In this document: positions 34,549 through 43,004 of the stretch, one piece after another
How the letters are laid out: each line of letters opens with the position of its first letter
How positions within the stretch are numbered: the first letter of the stretch is position 1
Source: an uncultured Spirochaeta sp.
GTDB taxonomy: Bacteria > Spirochaetota > Spirochaetia > DSM-27196 > Alkalispirochaetaceae
Assembly (NCBI GenBank): GCA_913030605.1
Contig: CAJWEZ010000006.1
Coordinates: 30,639 to 94,638, forward strand
Direction: 5' to 3'
DNA: 64,000 bases
Notes under the pieces: model-generated
What the model saw: the letters and a program-made list of their open reading frames with translations, nothing else
Told to the model about the DNA's origin: nothing
The model's database searches: none
Program-made: the position numbers and the translations under genes

Positions 34549-35364
34549 GTGGCATATCTTGGACTCGCGATTCTCTGCAGTGCGTCGCTGGCGCTGATCT
34601 TCCGGCACACCGAAGCCCGAAACTACAGCCGCTACGCGGTCACCCTGAGCAACTACGGCACCGCCGTCGTGTTCGCTGTGGTTCTGTGGCTCGGTGGGGG
34701 CCACGGCGTTCCCGATCGGTCCGCCGTGCTGATCGGGATACCGGCCGGCATTCTGTTCTTCGCAGCGTTCATCGCCTACCAGCGTGCCGTTCGCGCGTAC
34801 GGCGCCGGTCCGGCGGGTATGTACGGCAAGCTGGGCGTTCTGGTACCGATGATGCTGTCCGTGGTGATCTGGCAGGAGATTCCCACCGCGCTTCAGGCCG
34901 CCGGGGCGGTGCTGGCGTTGGCGGCGATCATGCTTTCACAGACGGGAAACGGGGCTGTGGTCAGACCGCTGCTCCTCGGTCTGCTCGTGGCCATGGGGTT
35001 CGCGGAGTTCTCCAACAAGGTGTTCGAGTACTACGGAGACCTCTCCGATCGCCCGGCGTTCCTGGCGATCGTGTTCGGCACCGCGCTGCTTCTCGCGATT
35101 GTCGAGCTGACGCGCCGACGGACACGTCCCACGCCGCGCGAGCTCCTGTGGGGTGTCGCCGTGGGGGTGCCGAACCTGCTCTCGTCCTATTTCCTGATCG
35201 CAGCCCTGACGACAATCCCGGCCGCGACGGCGTTCCCGTCGTTTTCGGCGGGATCCACCGTCGTGATCGTCCTGGGTGCGGTGGTGCTGTATCGCGATAC
35301 GATGAGTCGACGGCAGTGGGCGGCGCTGGGCATGACGGTGATCGCCCTCATCCTGGTGGGATAG
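34549..35364 (+). CDS. EamA/DMT-family membrane transporter
   Basis: A 271-residue protein with ten hydrophobic helices and two EamA-type repeats (FAAFIAYQRAVRAYGAGPAG; AALTTIPAATAFPSFSAGSTVV). DMT proteins export amino acids or metabolites, but the cargo is unknown. The GTG at 34549 follows GGAGG. It is divergent from the BCCT operon. Confidence 0.82.
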   Translation: MAYLGLAILCSASLALIFRHTEARNYSRYAVTLSNYGTAVVFAVVLWLGGGHGVPDRSAVLIGIPAGILFFAAFIAYQRAVRAYGAGPAGMYGKLGVLVPMMLSVVIWQEIPTALQAAGAVLALAAIMLSQTGNGAVVRPLLLGLLVAMGFAEFSNKVFEYYGDLSDRPAFLAIVFGTALLLAIVELTRRRTRPTPRELLWGVAVGVPNLLSSYFLIAALTTIPAATAFPSFSAGSTVVIVLGAVVLYRDTMSRRQWAALGMTVIALILVG

Positions 35365-35398
35365 GGGATCAACCACCGGCAGCCCAGCGGGATCCGTG

Positions 35399-36442
35399 CT
35401 ATCCGAACAGCGCGCGGTCGGCCGGCGTGAAGGTGTCCTTCGCGAAGCTCGCCTGGTGCCAGTAGGGGTAGATCAGCGGAATCGCGCTCACCTCGTTCAG
35501 GCGCTTCAGGTCCTCGGTTGTCAGTTGCAGGTTCGCGGCGGCCACATTGTCCCTGATCTGCTCCAGCTTTCGCCCGCCGATGACGACGGAGGCCACACCG
35601 GGTCGCGTCAGAATCCACGCCAGGGCAACCTGCGCGGCGGATACCCCGTGCTGCGCGGCGACATCGTTCAGCGCGTCCACGATGTTCCAGAGCCGCTCTT
35701 CGTCCCGAATAGGCGGTTCCGTCCAGCCATCGCTCATTCTGGTAATGCCCTCAGGCTTTTTGTTGCGGCCGTACTTCCCCGACAGCAGACCGCCGGCAAG
35801 GGGGCTCCACGCCAACACCCCCACACCCTGATCGACCGCGATCGGAAGGAGCTCGTACTCCGCCTCCCGCGCCTCCAGCGTGTAGTGGATCTGCTGGGTC
35901 ACGAAGCGCTGCAGGTTGTGTTCCCGGCTTACGCCCAGGGCTTTCATGATGTGCCATCCGGAGAAGTTGGAGCAGCCGATGTAGCGGATCTTCCCCTGTT
36001 TTACCAGGGTGTCCAGCGTCTCCAGCATCTCCTCGAGCGGCGTCTGTCCGTCCCATTCGTGCATGTAGTAAATGTCGATAACGTCGGTGCGCAGGCGCTT
36101 GAGGCTGGTCTCGCACTCGCGGATGAGGTGGTGACGGGAGAACCCTCCCTCGTTCGGGCCATCCCCGACCGGCATGCGCGCCTTGGATGAGATCAGCATA
36201 TTGCCGGGGCGCGTTCCGTTGAGCGCCTCTCCGATGATCTCCTCAGACCTGCCGGCCGAATACATGTTCGCCGTGTCGATCAGATTGACGCCGTGGTCGA
36301 CGCAGAGGTCGATGATGCTACGGGCATCCTTGACACCCACATCGCCGATCGCGGCAAACGGTCCCTTGCCACCGAACGTCATCGTCCCCAGTGTTACGGT
36401 TGAGACTTTCAGACCGGATCGACCCAGATACCTGTATTCCAT
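35399..36442 (-). CDS. Aldo/keto reductase
   Basis: A 347-residue NADPH-dependent TIM-barrel reductase (AKR). Catalytic residues are seen: Asp and Tyr in NLIDTANMYSAGRSE, Lys in LISSKARM and His in YYMHEWDG. The C terminus PLIYPYWHQASFAKD fits YajO/YghZ-type enzymes. The ATG at 36442 follows GGAGAACAC. A terminator after the upstream dikinase-like gene separates the two, so it is probably its own unit. Confidence 0.9.
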   Translation of the reverse strand: MEYRYLGRSGLKVSTVTLGTMTFGGKGPFAAIGDVGVKDARSIIDLCVDHGVNLIDTANMYSAGRSEEIIGEALNGTRPGNMLISSKARMPVGDGPNEGGFSRHHLIRECETSLKRLRTDVIDIYYMHEWDGQTPLEEMLETLDTLVKQGKIRYIGCSNFSGWHIMKALGVSREHNLQRFVTQQIHYTLEAREAEYELLPIAVDQGVGVLAWSPLAGGLLSGKYGRNKKPEGITRMSDGWTEPPIRDEERLWNIVDALNDVAAQHGVSAAQVALAWILTRPGVASVVIGGRKLEQIRDNVAAANLQLTTEDLKRLNEVSAIPLIYPYWHQASFAKDTFTPADRALFG

Positions 36443-36510
36443 GTGTTCTCCTTCTTCGCTCGAGTGCTCCGCCCCGCGGCGCGGGGCCACCAACGAGGCA
36501 CGGATTGGAG

Positions 36511-36533
36511 AAAAACAGAAGGCGAAACCGCCT
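36511..36533 (-). terminator. Terminator at the end of the dikinase-like gene
   Basis: On the minus strand the stem AGGCG-N4-CGCCT (36533-36520) is followed by TCTGTTTTT. It begins within a few bases of the stop codon. Confidence 0.7.
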
Positions 36534-38877
36534 AGAAACTGCCTTCCTCGGCCCGGTCGATGTCCTGGAGCACCATCAGATCTTCGTGCAGTTCCATCCA
36601 GATGTCGTGAAAGGACCCGCACATCACACCGGTGAACATTTTAAACTCGCCCGCCTTCACCCGTCGAGCGGCTTCCTGAAGGCGTCCATTGTAGCGTGCC
36701 AGGCGCGGAAGTGCCTCCGACAGTTGCGCGACAACGGGCTGGACGCGTTCGGCGATCGACGCGAGGGAATCGATACGCGCCTGATCGTAGGAGGTGTCGC
36801 TGTGGTCGTTGGGAACCCCGTCCCTGAGCTGCCAGGCGTTACAGAGTTCCTTGAACTCGGTGTTGAGCTCCAGGAACGGCTTGTACGCGGGAGAAAGCGC
36901 GGTGGCGAGCGCCGGGTCGGCGGAGGCTTCCTGCCGCCGCTTCTGTTCTTCGGTGCCCTCCGGCGTAAGGGTATACATGTCCCGTGCCTCCATGTGGTTT
37001 GCCCATCCCTTGCGCACGAGTTCGGACATCATTTCGGTAGGAACGGTTCCCAGGCTTTCCATGAGCCCCTGGGAGGTGACGAATCCTCGAATTCGCAGGA
37101 GGTGCAACAGGAGATCCTCGTTCACCTCGAGGGCGGTCCCGACCGCGGAATCTGCCGCCGAATCCTCCGAGGGGGTGGACGCCGTCTCCTCCGCAGCCAG
37201 TGAGTCCGTGTCACGGTCAAACGTGAACGGCACACTCTCCGCCGACACCCGGTCGCTGGCAATCAGCGCCTGCGCAACCGCCAGGCGGCTGAGGGGCACG
37301 CGAAACGGTGAGCAGCTGACCGAGTCGAGCCCGGCGCGAATGAAGAACTGGACCGAGTCCGGGTGCCCCGCGTGTTCACCGCATACTCCCAGTTTGATCG
37401 CGGGATTTGCCTTTCGAGCGGCGTTGCACCCCATCTGCACGAGGGCACCAACGCCGTCGATGTCCAACGCCGCAAAGGGGTTTTCTTCGAGAATTCCCCG
37501 CCGCTGATAGGCCGGCAGCATGCGCGCCTCCACATCGTCGCGGCTGAACGCGAAGGTCATCTGGGTGAGATCGTTGGTTCCGAAGGAGAAAAAGTCGGCG
37601 TGCTGGGACAACGCCCCCGCCACCAGCGCGGCCCGCGGTGTTTCGATCATCGCACCGATCGAAATCGCGTTCGACGCGACCTCGGGATGACCGGCCTCAT
37701 CCAAGGCATCGATCACCCATTGTCTGGCCACGGCGAGTTCTCGCTCGTTGATCACCAGCGGAATCATGATTTCCACGCGCGGGTCTTTGCCGCGCTTGAA
37801 CAGGTTGGCTGCGGCGGTGGACAACGCACGAACCTGCATTTCGTACAGTCCACTTCGCACCATACCCAGACGGACGCCTCGCGTGCCGATCATCGGGTTG
37901 GCCTCGTGGAGCCGTCGCACCGCAGCCAGCTCTCTGGACTCGGCGGCACTCAACTCCCCGCGGGCCTCTTTGGCGACGAGTTCCACATAGTCGGGCAGGA
38001 ATTCGTGCAGGGGGGGATCAAGCAGGCGGACCGTCACCGGCAGGCCGTCCATCGCCTCCAGAACCGACTCGAAGTCGGCCACCTGAGCTTGTTCCAGGAG
38101 TCGCAGGCTTTCCTGCTCCTCGTCCGGCGTCTCGCTCAGGATGAAGCGGCGCATGATCGGCAGGCGGTCCGGTGAGAGGAACATGTGTTCCGTTCGGCAC
38201 AGCCCGATGCCTTTCGCACCCAGTGTCCGGCCCATCGCCGCGTCGCCGCGGGTGTCGGCGTTCGTTCGCACTTGGACCCTGCCGGTCTCAGCAACCTGAT
38301 CGGCCCAGCGAAGGAGTTGCTTCAGCTCGGGAGGAACCTCCCGGGACGACACTTCGAGGGCGCCGACATAGACCGCGCCGGTGCTTCCGTCGATGGTGAG
38401 ATAGTCACCCTCGTGAACCGTGGTCCCTGCAATCTCCACTCCGTCATCCGTGATGCACACATCGGTTGCGCCAACCACGGCGGGCTTCCCCCATCCGCGG
38501 GCAACAATGGCGGCGTGAGATCCCAGCCCACCACGGGCGGTGAGTATACCTTCGGCGGCCTGCATTCCAAGCACATCGTCGGCGGTCGTTTCGGATCGAA
38601 CCAGAATCACCGAGTGGCCCGCGTCTGCCATTTCCACCGCCCGGGCCGCGTGAAGAACCACTTCCCCGACCGCCGCTCCGGGCGACGCAGGCAACCCCGT
38701 GGTCGCCGGCTCGACGCCAACGGACTGAGATTCCAGTCCCGGATGGAAGAACACGTCCAGGTCAGCGGCGCGAATGGCGTTGAGCGCCGCGACGACCGCC
38801 TCCGGCCGCCGCATGTTTTGGGCTACACCGACCGCATCACGAATTATCTGTTCAATACATCCAGGCGTAGCTTTCAT
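36532..38877 (-). CDS. PEP-utilising dikinase-like protein without ATP-grasp domain, extended C terminus
   Basis: 781 residues. The N-terminal third is a phosphohistidine swivel domain, with GGLGSHAAIVARGWGKPAVV carrying the phospho-accepting His. The middle is the PEP-binding TIM barrel of pyruvate phosphate dikinase (LCRTEHMFLSPDRLP, NPMIGTRGVRLGM, MIPLVINEREL, GAMIETPRAALVA, FGTNDLTQMTFAFSRDD, GVCGEHAGHPDSV). The ATP-grasp domain that normally starts PPDK is absent. The last 240 residues (from about 545) hold a winged-helix-like stretch and a helical tail unknown to me. I chose the ATG at 38877 because GGAGG stands 7 nt before it. Box 1 lies 80 bp upstream. Confidence 0.82.
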   Translation of the reverse strand: MKATPGCIEQIIRDAVGVAQNMRRPEAVVAALNAIRAADLDVFFHPGLESQSVGVEPATTGLPASPGAAVGEVVLHAARAVEMADAGHSVILVRSETTADDVLGMQAAEGILTARGGLGSHAAIVARGWGKPAVVGATDVCITDDGVEIAGTTVHEGDYLTIDGSTGAVYVGALEVSSREVPPELKQLLRWADQVAETGRVQVRTNADTRGDAAMGRTLGAKGIGLCRTEHMFLSPDRLPIMRRFILSETPDEEQESLRLLEQAQVADFESVLEAMDGLPVTVRLLDPPLHEFLPDYVELVAKEARGELSAAESRELAAVRRLHEANPMIGTRGVRLGMVRSGLYEMQVRALSTAAANLFKRGKDPRVEIMIPLVINERELAVARQWVIDALDEAGHPEVASNAISIGAMIETPRAALVAGALSQHADFFSFGTNDLTQMTFAFSRDDVEARMLPAYQRRGILEENPFAALDIDGVGALVQMGCNAARKANPAIKLGVCGEHAGHPDSVQFFIRAGLDSVSCSPFRVPLSRLAVAQALIASDRVSAESVPFTFDRDTDSLAAEETASTPSEDSAADSAVGTALEVNEDLLLHLLRIRGFVTSQGLMESLGTVPTEMMSELVRKGWANHMEARDMYTLTPEGTEEQKRRQEASADPALATALSPAYKPFLELNTEFKELCNAWQLRDGVPNDHSDTSYDQARIDSLASIAERVQPVVAQLSEALPRLARYNGRLQEAARRVKAGEFKMFTGVMCGSFHDIWMELHEDLMVLQDIDRAEEGSF

Positions 38878-38957
38878 GGGGACCTCCGTTTGTTGTTTCT
38901 TTGCAGTAGCACTGGTTTCCATGATTCTAACCTTGCCTGGCGCACACAGCAAGAAAA

Positions 38958-38970
38958 ATCGATTATCGAT
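38958..38970. promoter_or_regulatory. Box 1: ATCGATTATCGAT
   Basis: Exact copy of the shared 13-bp operator. On the minus strand it overlaps a -10-like TATTAT (38974-38969) of the dikinase-like gene; the -35 is weak. Confidence 0.78.
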
Positions 38971-39054
38971 AATACGGACCGGCGATGATGGACTGCGGAG
39001 GCGTCTCTGCGAGCCGTGTCGGCAGGTGTACGCGCCTCCACCACTCGATTTTCG

Positions 39055-39118
39055 TTGACAACGCACATGTATGACCCTACGATTGCGTATTAACGATTAT
39101 CAATAATCGATTATTGAT
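39055..39118 (+). promoter_or_regulatory. Promoter and box 2 (double site)
   Basis: TTGACA (39055-39060), 17-bp spacer, TACGAT (39078-39083). Downstream are two degenerate copies of the operator spaced by 14 bp: AACGATTATCAAT (39092-39104, 11 of 13 matches) and ATCGATTATTGAT (39106-39118, 12 of 13). The pair lies at the expected start of transcription and forms part of a 20-bp palindrome (39099-39118). Confidence 0.75.
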
Positions 39119-39151
39119 CAGAAACACGCGCTGCGTGTAGGGGGAAAACCG

Positions 39152-39688
39152 ATGAAAACGGGAAAGCTGGTTGTCTATGCCGTGATTGTTGCGGCGCTGG
39201 CAGGGATCGTCACGCTGATTACCGACGTGATGCAGGCCGCGGGAATTATCACCACGGATGCGAGCCTGACATTTATCACCTTCATTTGCTGGGCAACATA
39301 CTTTGTGTTCGGCGCAAATCTGAAAGGTGCGTGGAGCGCGTTCCTCGGATTCATTGTCGGAATCGTGGCTGCGATTCTGATGTTCGTGCTGGCAGGACAG
39401 TTCGCCGGCATGGGAATGAACGTCGGGCTGGTTGCCATTCCGCTCGCCGTGTTCATTCTGGTGATCTTCATGCTTCTCGCAGAGAAGCTGCCGTATTTCA
39501 ACAACGTCGCGGCGATCTTTCTCGGTACCGGAATGTTTTTCGGACTGATGGGAACCCCCGCGATCGGCGCGACCGGGTATGGCACCGTGTTTCTGGGTGA
39601 ACTGATCTACGCCGCCATCGGATTCGCCGCAGGCTGGCTCACCGTCTGGATTCGAGGCGCCGTCGAACGGTCGGGCGCGACGTCGTAG
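39152..39688 (+). CDS. DUF1097-family membrane protein
   Basis: A 178-residue inner-membrane protein of six hydrophobic helices matching DUF1097 (YcdZ-like; ITFICWATYFVFGANL). The family has no known function. It is the only membrane protein in the box regulon, so it could move a substrate or product. It starts 34 bp after box 2, with a Shine-Dalgarno GGGGGAAAA. An 11-bp GC-rich hairpin (39695-39734) follows the gene. Confidence 0.8.
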   Translation: MKTGKLVVYAVIVAALAGIVTLITDVMQAAGIITTDASLTFITFICWATYFVFGANLKGAWSAFLGFIVGIVAAILMFVLAGQFAGMGMNVGLVAIPLAVFILVIFMLLAEKLPYFNNVAAIFLGTGMFFGLMGTPAIGATGYGTVFLGELIYAAIGFAAGWLTVWIRGAVERSGATS

Positions 39689-39694
39689 TCTGGA

Positions 39695-39734
39695 GGCGCG
39701 AGCCGGCGGATGTGTGTGCCCGTCGGCTCGCGCC
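39695..39734 (+). terminator. Hairpin after the DUF1097 gene
   Basis: A perfect 11-bp stem, GGCGCGAGCCG (39695-39705) and CGGCTCGCGCC (39724-39734), followed by only short T clusters (GTGTCTCTTTGG). Likely end of the unit, but a weak intrinsic terminator. Confidence 0.5.
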
Positions 39735-39893
39735 GTGTCTCTTTGGCTACCGGCACTCATGACGGTGGGACGGGGTTCGTTGAACGCGCGTCTCGGGCCC
39801 TCGTCACACGTTCCTGTATACATCCCCGGAATAACCACTATTGGGCGCGAACGGGCTCAGGCGACTTGACGAATCGTCCAAAACACCGCAACA

Positions 39894-39906
39894 ATCGATT
39901 ATCGAT
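39894..39906. promoter_or_regulatory. Box 3: ATCGATTATCGAT
   Basis: Exact operator copy, ending 5 bp before the Shine-Dalgarno of the metallo-beta-lactamase-fold gene. A possible -35 TTGACG lies at 39866-39871. A repressor here would block initiation or elongation. Confidence 0.75.
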
Positions 39907-39923
39907 TATATGAGGAGTGAACG

Positions 39924-40787
39924 ATGGAGCAGGTGACCAGGAATGTATTTGCAGAAACGAAGATACGCGGGTGTAACCCGGGCTACGTGGTTACGTCCGA
40001 CGGAGTGGTCGTGATCGACACACCGCAGCTGCCGACCCACGCGGTCAAGATGCGTGAGGCGTGTGAAGCGCGAGGACCGATTCGCTATTTGATCAACACG
40101 GAGTTCCACGTCGACCACATCTTCGGCAATTTCTTCTTCAAGTCCGCGGAACACGTGCTTGCTCACCAGATAACCGCCGACAACTTCATGACCGTCTATC
40201 CGGAGATCAACCCGTACAACTACGCCAAGGAGGCGATGCCGACGGACGACCCCGACGGAATCCCGATCTTCCCCGATGAAAACGAGTATTTCGCCGATCC
40301 CAACAGGCCGGATGTTCTGATTACCGGGGACACGACGCTCACCGTTGGTGACCATACGTTCCACGTTCTGCACACGCCGGGGCACACACTCGGAGAGCTC
40401 GCGGTATACGTGCCCGAAGAGCGGGTGGTCTTCGCGTCCGACACCGTGTTCAACGGGTGCCAGACGTGGCTCTACGTATCGGACATTCCTGCGTGGATCG
40501 CGTCTCTCGAACGACTCATGGGTCTGGATGTGGACTACGTGATTCCCGGCCACGGAGACGTGACCACCAAAGCTGAGCTCAACGTACAGCGCGCCTTCCT
40601 CATGGAGTGGGAAACCTCCATAGCGGTTGCGATTTCGAAAGGCTGGACCAAAGAGGAGTGCATCGAACGGAACGAGTTCCGCTCCCGCTTTTCGGTCGAT
40701 ATCGGGCAGGAGTACATGCTCGATCACGTCATCGAGAACAACGTGCGCGCACTGTACGACCGACTGTCCGCGCCGATGAAACCGTAG
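39924..40787 (+). CDS. Metallo-beta-lactamase-fold hydrolase
   Basis: A 287-residue MBL-fold protein. Metal-ligand regions are TEFHVDHIFGN (residues about 55-65), HTPGHTLGEL, SDTVFNG and IPGHGD. The first His of the usual HxHxDH is Glu (ExHxDH), while the rest is intact, so the metal site is likely altered. The reaction could be thioester, lactone or phosphoester hydrolysis. It starts the transcription unit under box 3, followed by the acylating aldehyde dehydrogenase 103 bp later. Confidence 0.83.
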   Translation: MEQVTRNVFAETKIRGCNPGYVVTSDGVVVIDTPQLPTHAVKMREACEARGPIRYLINTEFHVDHIFGNFFFKSAEHVLAHQITADNFMTVYPEINPYNYAKEAMPTDDPDGIPIFPDENEYFADPNRPDVLITGDTTLTVGDHTFHVLHTPGHTLGELAVYVPEERVVFASDTVFNGCQTWLYVSDIPAWIASLERLMGLDVDYVIPGHGDVTTKAELNVQRAFLMEWETSIAVAISKGWTKEECIERNEFRSRFSVDIGQEYMLDHVIENNVRALYDRLSAPMKP

Positions 40788-40890
40788 CGATCACAGTAAT
40801 CGAGGCCACGGCCCGGGCGCCGGCGAGGAAGCGCACCCGAAGCGCGTAGCGCCGGCACACCGAGCACACTTCCACAAGGAGATGATGACG

Positions 40891-42294
40891 ATGTCAGACA
40901 AACCGGTGAAAGAATACATTGCCGAACTCGTCGCCCGCGCCAGGAACGCGCAGCGACAGATCGAGTTCGCCTCACAGACGCAGGTCGACGACCTTGTACT
41001 GCGTCTCGCGTGGGCCGGCGTTCAGCCGGACTTCGCGCAGAGCCTGTCAGAGAAGCTCGTTGCAGAATCGGGAATGGGGTACGTGCCCCACAAAGTTGCC
41101 AAGATCAAAACGAAGGTCAAAGGCGCGCTGCGCGACATGATCGGGAAAAAGAGCGTGGGAGTTGTCGAAGACGACACGACGCGAGGCCTGCTGAAAATCG
41201 CCAAGCCCATGGGTGTAGTCGCCGCGGTCATGCCGGTGACAAACGGCGAGGCCACCCCGATCGCGAAAGCACTCTTTGCGATCAAGACGCGGAACGCGAT
41301 CATCATGGCACCACACCCGAAGGCTGTGGAAACCAACCGGATGGCGTGCGCACGGCTGAGAGCCGTCCTGAAAAAGCAGGGGTATCCGGAAGATCTGATA
41401 ATTCCGGTGGAGCACGTCTCGGTTGAGGCGAGCAAGGAGCTCATGGCGCAGTGCGATCTGGTGCTTGCTACCGGTGGTGCCGTCATGGTCAAGGCCGCGT
41501 ACTCGAGCGGAACGCCGAGTCAGGGTGTTGGTGCCGGCAACGCCGTGTCCATCATCGATGCCACGGCTGATCTCAAGGACGCCGCGGACAAGATCATGCG
41601 TTCAAAAACCTTCGACTACGCCACCAGCTGCTCCACGGAGAATGCGCTGGCGATCGAAGCGTCGGTGTACGACTCCATGGTGTCGGAACTCGAAGCCGTT
41701 GGGGGCTATCTCGTCAGCCCGGACGAGAAAGCGAAGCTCCAGGCGGCGATGTGGAACGAAAAAGGTGCCCTGAGTCGCGAAATCGTTGCGCAGCCCGCCG
41801 CGACAATCGCCCGGATTGCGGGCATTTCGCTGCCGGACGGGAAGTCGTTCTTTATGGTTCCGGAAACCGGCGTCGGTCCGGGGTTTCCCTTTTCACAGGA
41901 AAAGCTCTCGGTAACGACGACGCTGTATACGTGGAACGATTTTTCCGACGCGATCGATCTGGTCAACCGGATCACCGCGCATTCCGGGCCGGGGCACTCC
42001 TGCGGCATTCACAGTACCGACAACGGGCATATCCGGACACTGGGTGAGTCGGTGCGAGTTTCCCGGGTGATGGTCCGCCAACCGCAGTGCCTGGCAAACA
42101 GCGGCGCATGGACCAACGGAATGCCGATGTCGCTGACCCTTGGATGCGGGAGCTGGGGCGGAAATGCAACCAGCAGCAACATCAACTGGGAGCACCTCCT
42201 GAACTACACGTGGGTGTCGTATCCGATTCCTTCCACCGAGCCGACCGATGAAGAGCTCTTTGGTGAGGTCATGAAGGAGACGCCGTGGGAGTAG
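40891..42294 (+). CDS. CoA-acylating aldehyde dehydrogenase (SauS/EutE-like)
   Basis: A 467-residue NAD(P)-dependent aldehyde dehydrogenase of the CoA-acylating group, in which the aldehyde becomes acyl-CoA. The signature ATGGAVMVKAAYSSGTPSQG and the catalytic Cys in FDYATSCSTENAL (Cys-247) match EutE, AdhE-N and sulfoacetaldehyde dehydrogenase SauS; overall I find it nearest the SauS-like branch. I start at the ATG at 40891, 9 nt after AAGGAG. The aldehyde is unknown: glycolaldehyde, acetaldehyde and sulfoacetaldehyde all fit. No phosphotransacylase or CoA ligase lies nearby. Confidence 0.86.
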   Translation: MSDKPVKEYIAELVARARNAQRQIEFASQTQVDDLVLRLAWAGVQPDFAQSLSEKLVAESGMGYVPHKVAKIKTKVKGALRDMIGKKSVGVVEDDTTRGLLKIAKPMGVVAAVMPVTNGEATPIAKALFAIKTRNAIIMAPHPKAVETNRMACARLRAVLKKQGYPEDLIIPVEHVSVEASKELMAQCDLVLATGGAVMVKAAYSSGTPSQGVGAGNAVSIIDATADLKDAADKIMRSKTFDYATSCSTENALAIEASVYDSMVSELEAVGGYLVSPDEKAKLQAAMWNEKGALSREIVAQPAATIARIAGISLPDGKSFFMVPETGVGPGFPFSQEKLSVTTTLYTWNDFSDAIDLVNRITAHSGPGHSCGIHSTDNGHIRTLGESVRVSRVMVRQPQCLANSGAWTNGMPMSLTLGCGSWGGNATSSNINWEHLLNYTWVSYPIPSTEPTDEELFGEVMKETPWE

Positions 42295-42354
42295 GTCCCA
42301 TGGGAGCCGCCTGACGGAACGCAACGTCGATACCGTTGCCCCCCTGAACCGGGG

Positions 42355-42837
42355 TCAGATGGTATCGGCGTTGTCCTCGGCCAGCGCCGCGAGCCGCTCA
42401 ACCACAAATTCGATCTGTGCCATACAGGTCTTTCGCCACACTCCACTCTCAATAAACGCGTCGTGACCCTCGGGGGTCGACAGGTCCAGCTTGATAAGCT
42501 CCCGGCAGGTCGTCGCTCCGAACCGGGACCGAAAATCGGCAATAATCTCCTGCAGCTGCCTTCGGGCTTCCCGCTTGGCCACCTGTTGGTCGTCCACCCG
42601 AGCCGCCGCCAGTTCTCCAAGGGCGAGCCCGGCTCCGAGCAGTGCCCCGCACATCGATCCCGAGTAGGCCACGCCGCCGTTCAACGCCATCGCCGGCGAT
42701 GAATCATCCGCGCGTTCCAATCCAAACACCGATTTAAGGACGATGTAACTCGTTTCCGCGCAGCCATAGAGGTTGTCGTCGCGCAAAAACACGCGGCGCG
42801 CCAGCTCGCCCGGGCTCCCGGCGTCGTTGTGTTCCAT
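42355..42837 (-). CDS. C_GCAxxG_C_C family protein
   Basis: A 160-residue protein with the pattern of the C_GCAxxG_C_C family (DUF1440-like): LYGCAETSYIVLKSVFG, YSGSMCGALLGAGLALGEL, TTCRELIKLDL and KTCMAQIEFV, four conserved Cys regions that suggest a redox or metal site. I chose the ATG at 42837 (MEHNDAGSPGELARRV); residues upstream show no homology. Box 4 lies 84 bp upstream and is shared with the divergent transaldolase. Function unknown; related genes are often next to metabolic or redox enzymes. Confidence 0.8.
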   Translation of the reverse strand: MEHNDAGSPGELARRVFLRDDNLYGCAETSYIVLKSVFGLERADDSSPAMALNGGVAYSGSMCGALLGAGLALGELAAARVDDQQVAKREARRQLQEIIADFRSRFGATTCRELIKLDLSTPEGHDAFIESGVWRKTCMAQIEFVVERLAALAEDNADTI

Positions 42838-42920
42838 GTCTGTGATTATTGAGCCCTTTGAGTCACCGCGCAAGATGCAACGAGTGTCGGCCGAATGGGG
42901 TTGTGAATATCTGCTCAATA

Positions 42921-42933
42921 ATCGATAATCGAT
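42921..42933. promoter_or_regulatory. Box 4: ATCGATAATCGAT
   Basis: Exact copy of the palindrome, with A at its centre. It lies in the divergent region between the C_GCAxxG_C_C gene and the transaldolase, 84 and 72 bp from their starts, so it could control both. Confidence 0.75.
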
Positions 42934-43004
42934 AACATGTTGCCCCGAAACGCCGATGCGTCCCGAGGCTCCGATTCACGAAACACCCAGGAGGTTGCCC
43001 ACCC

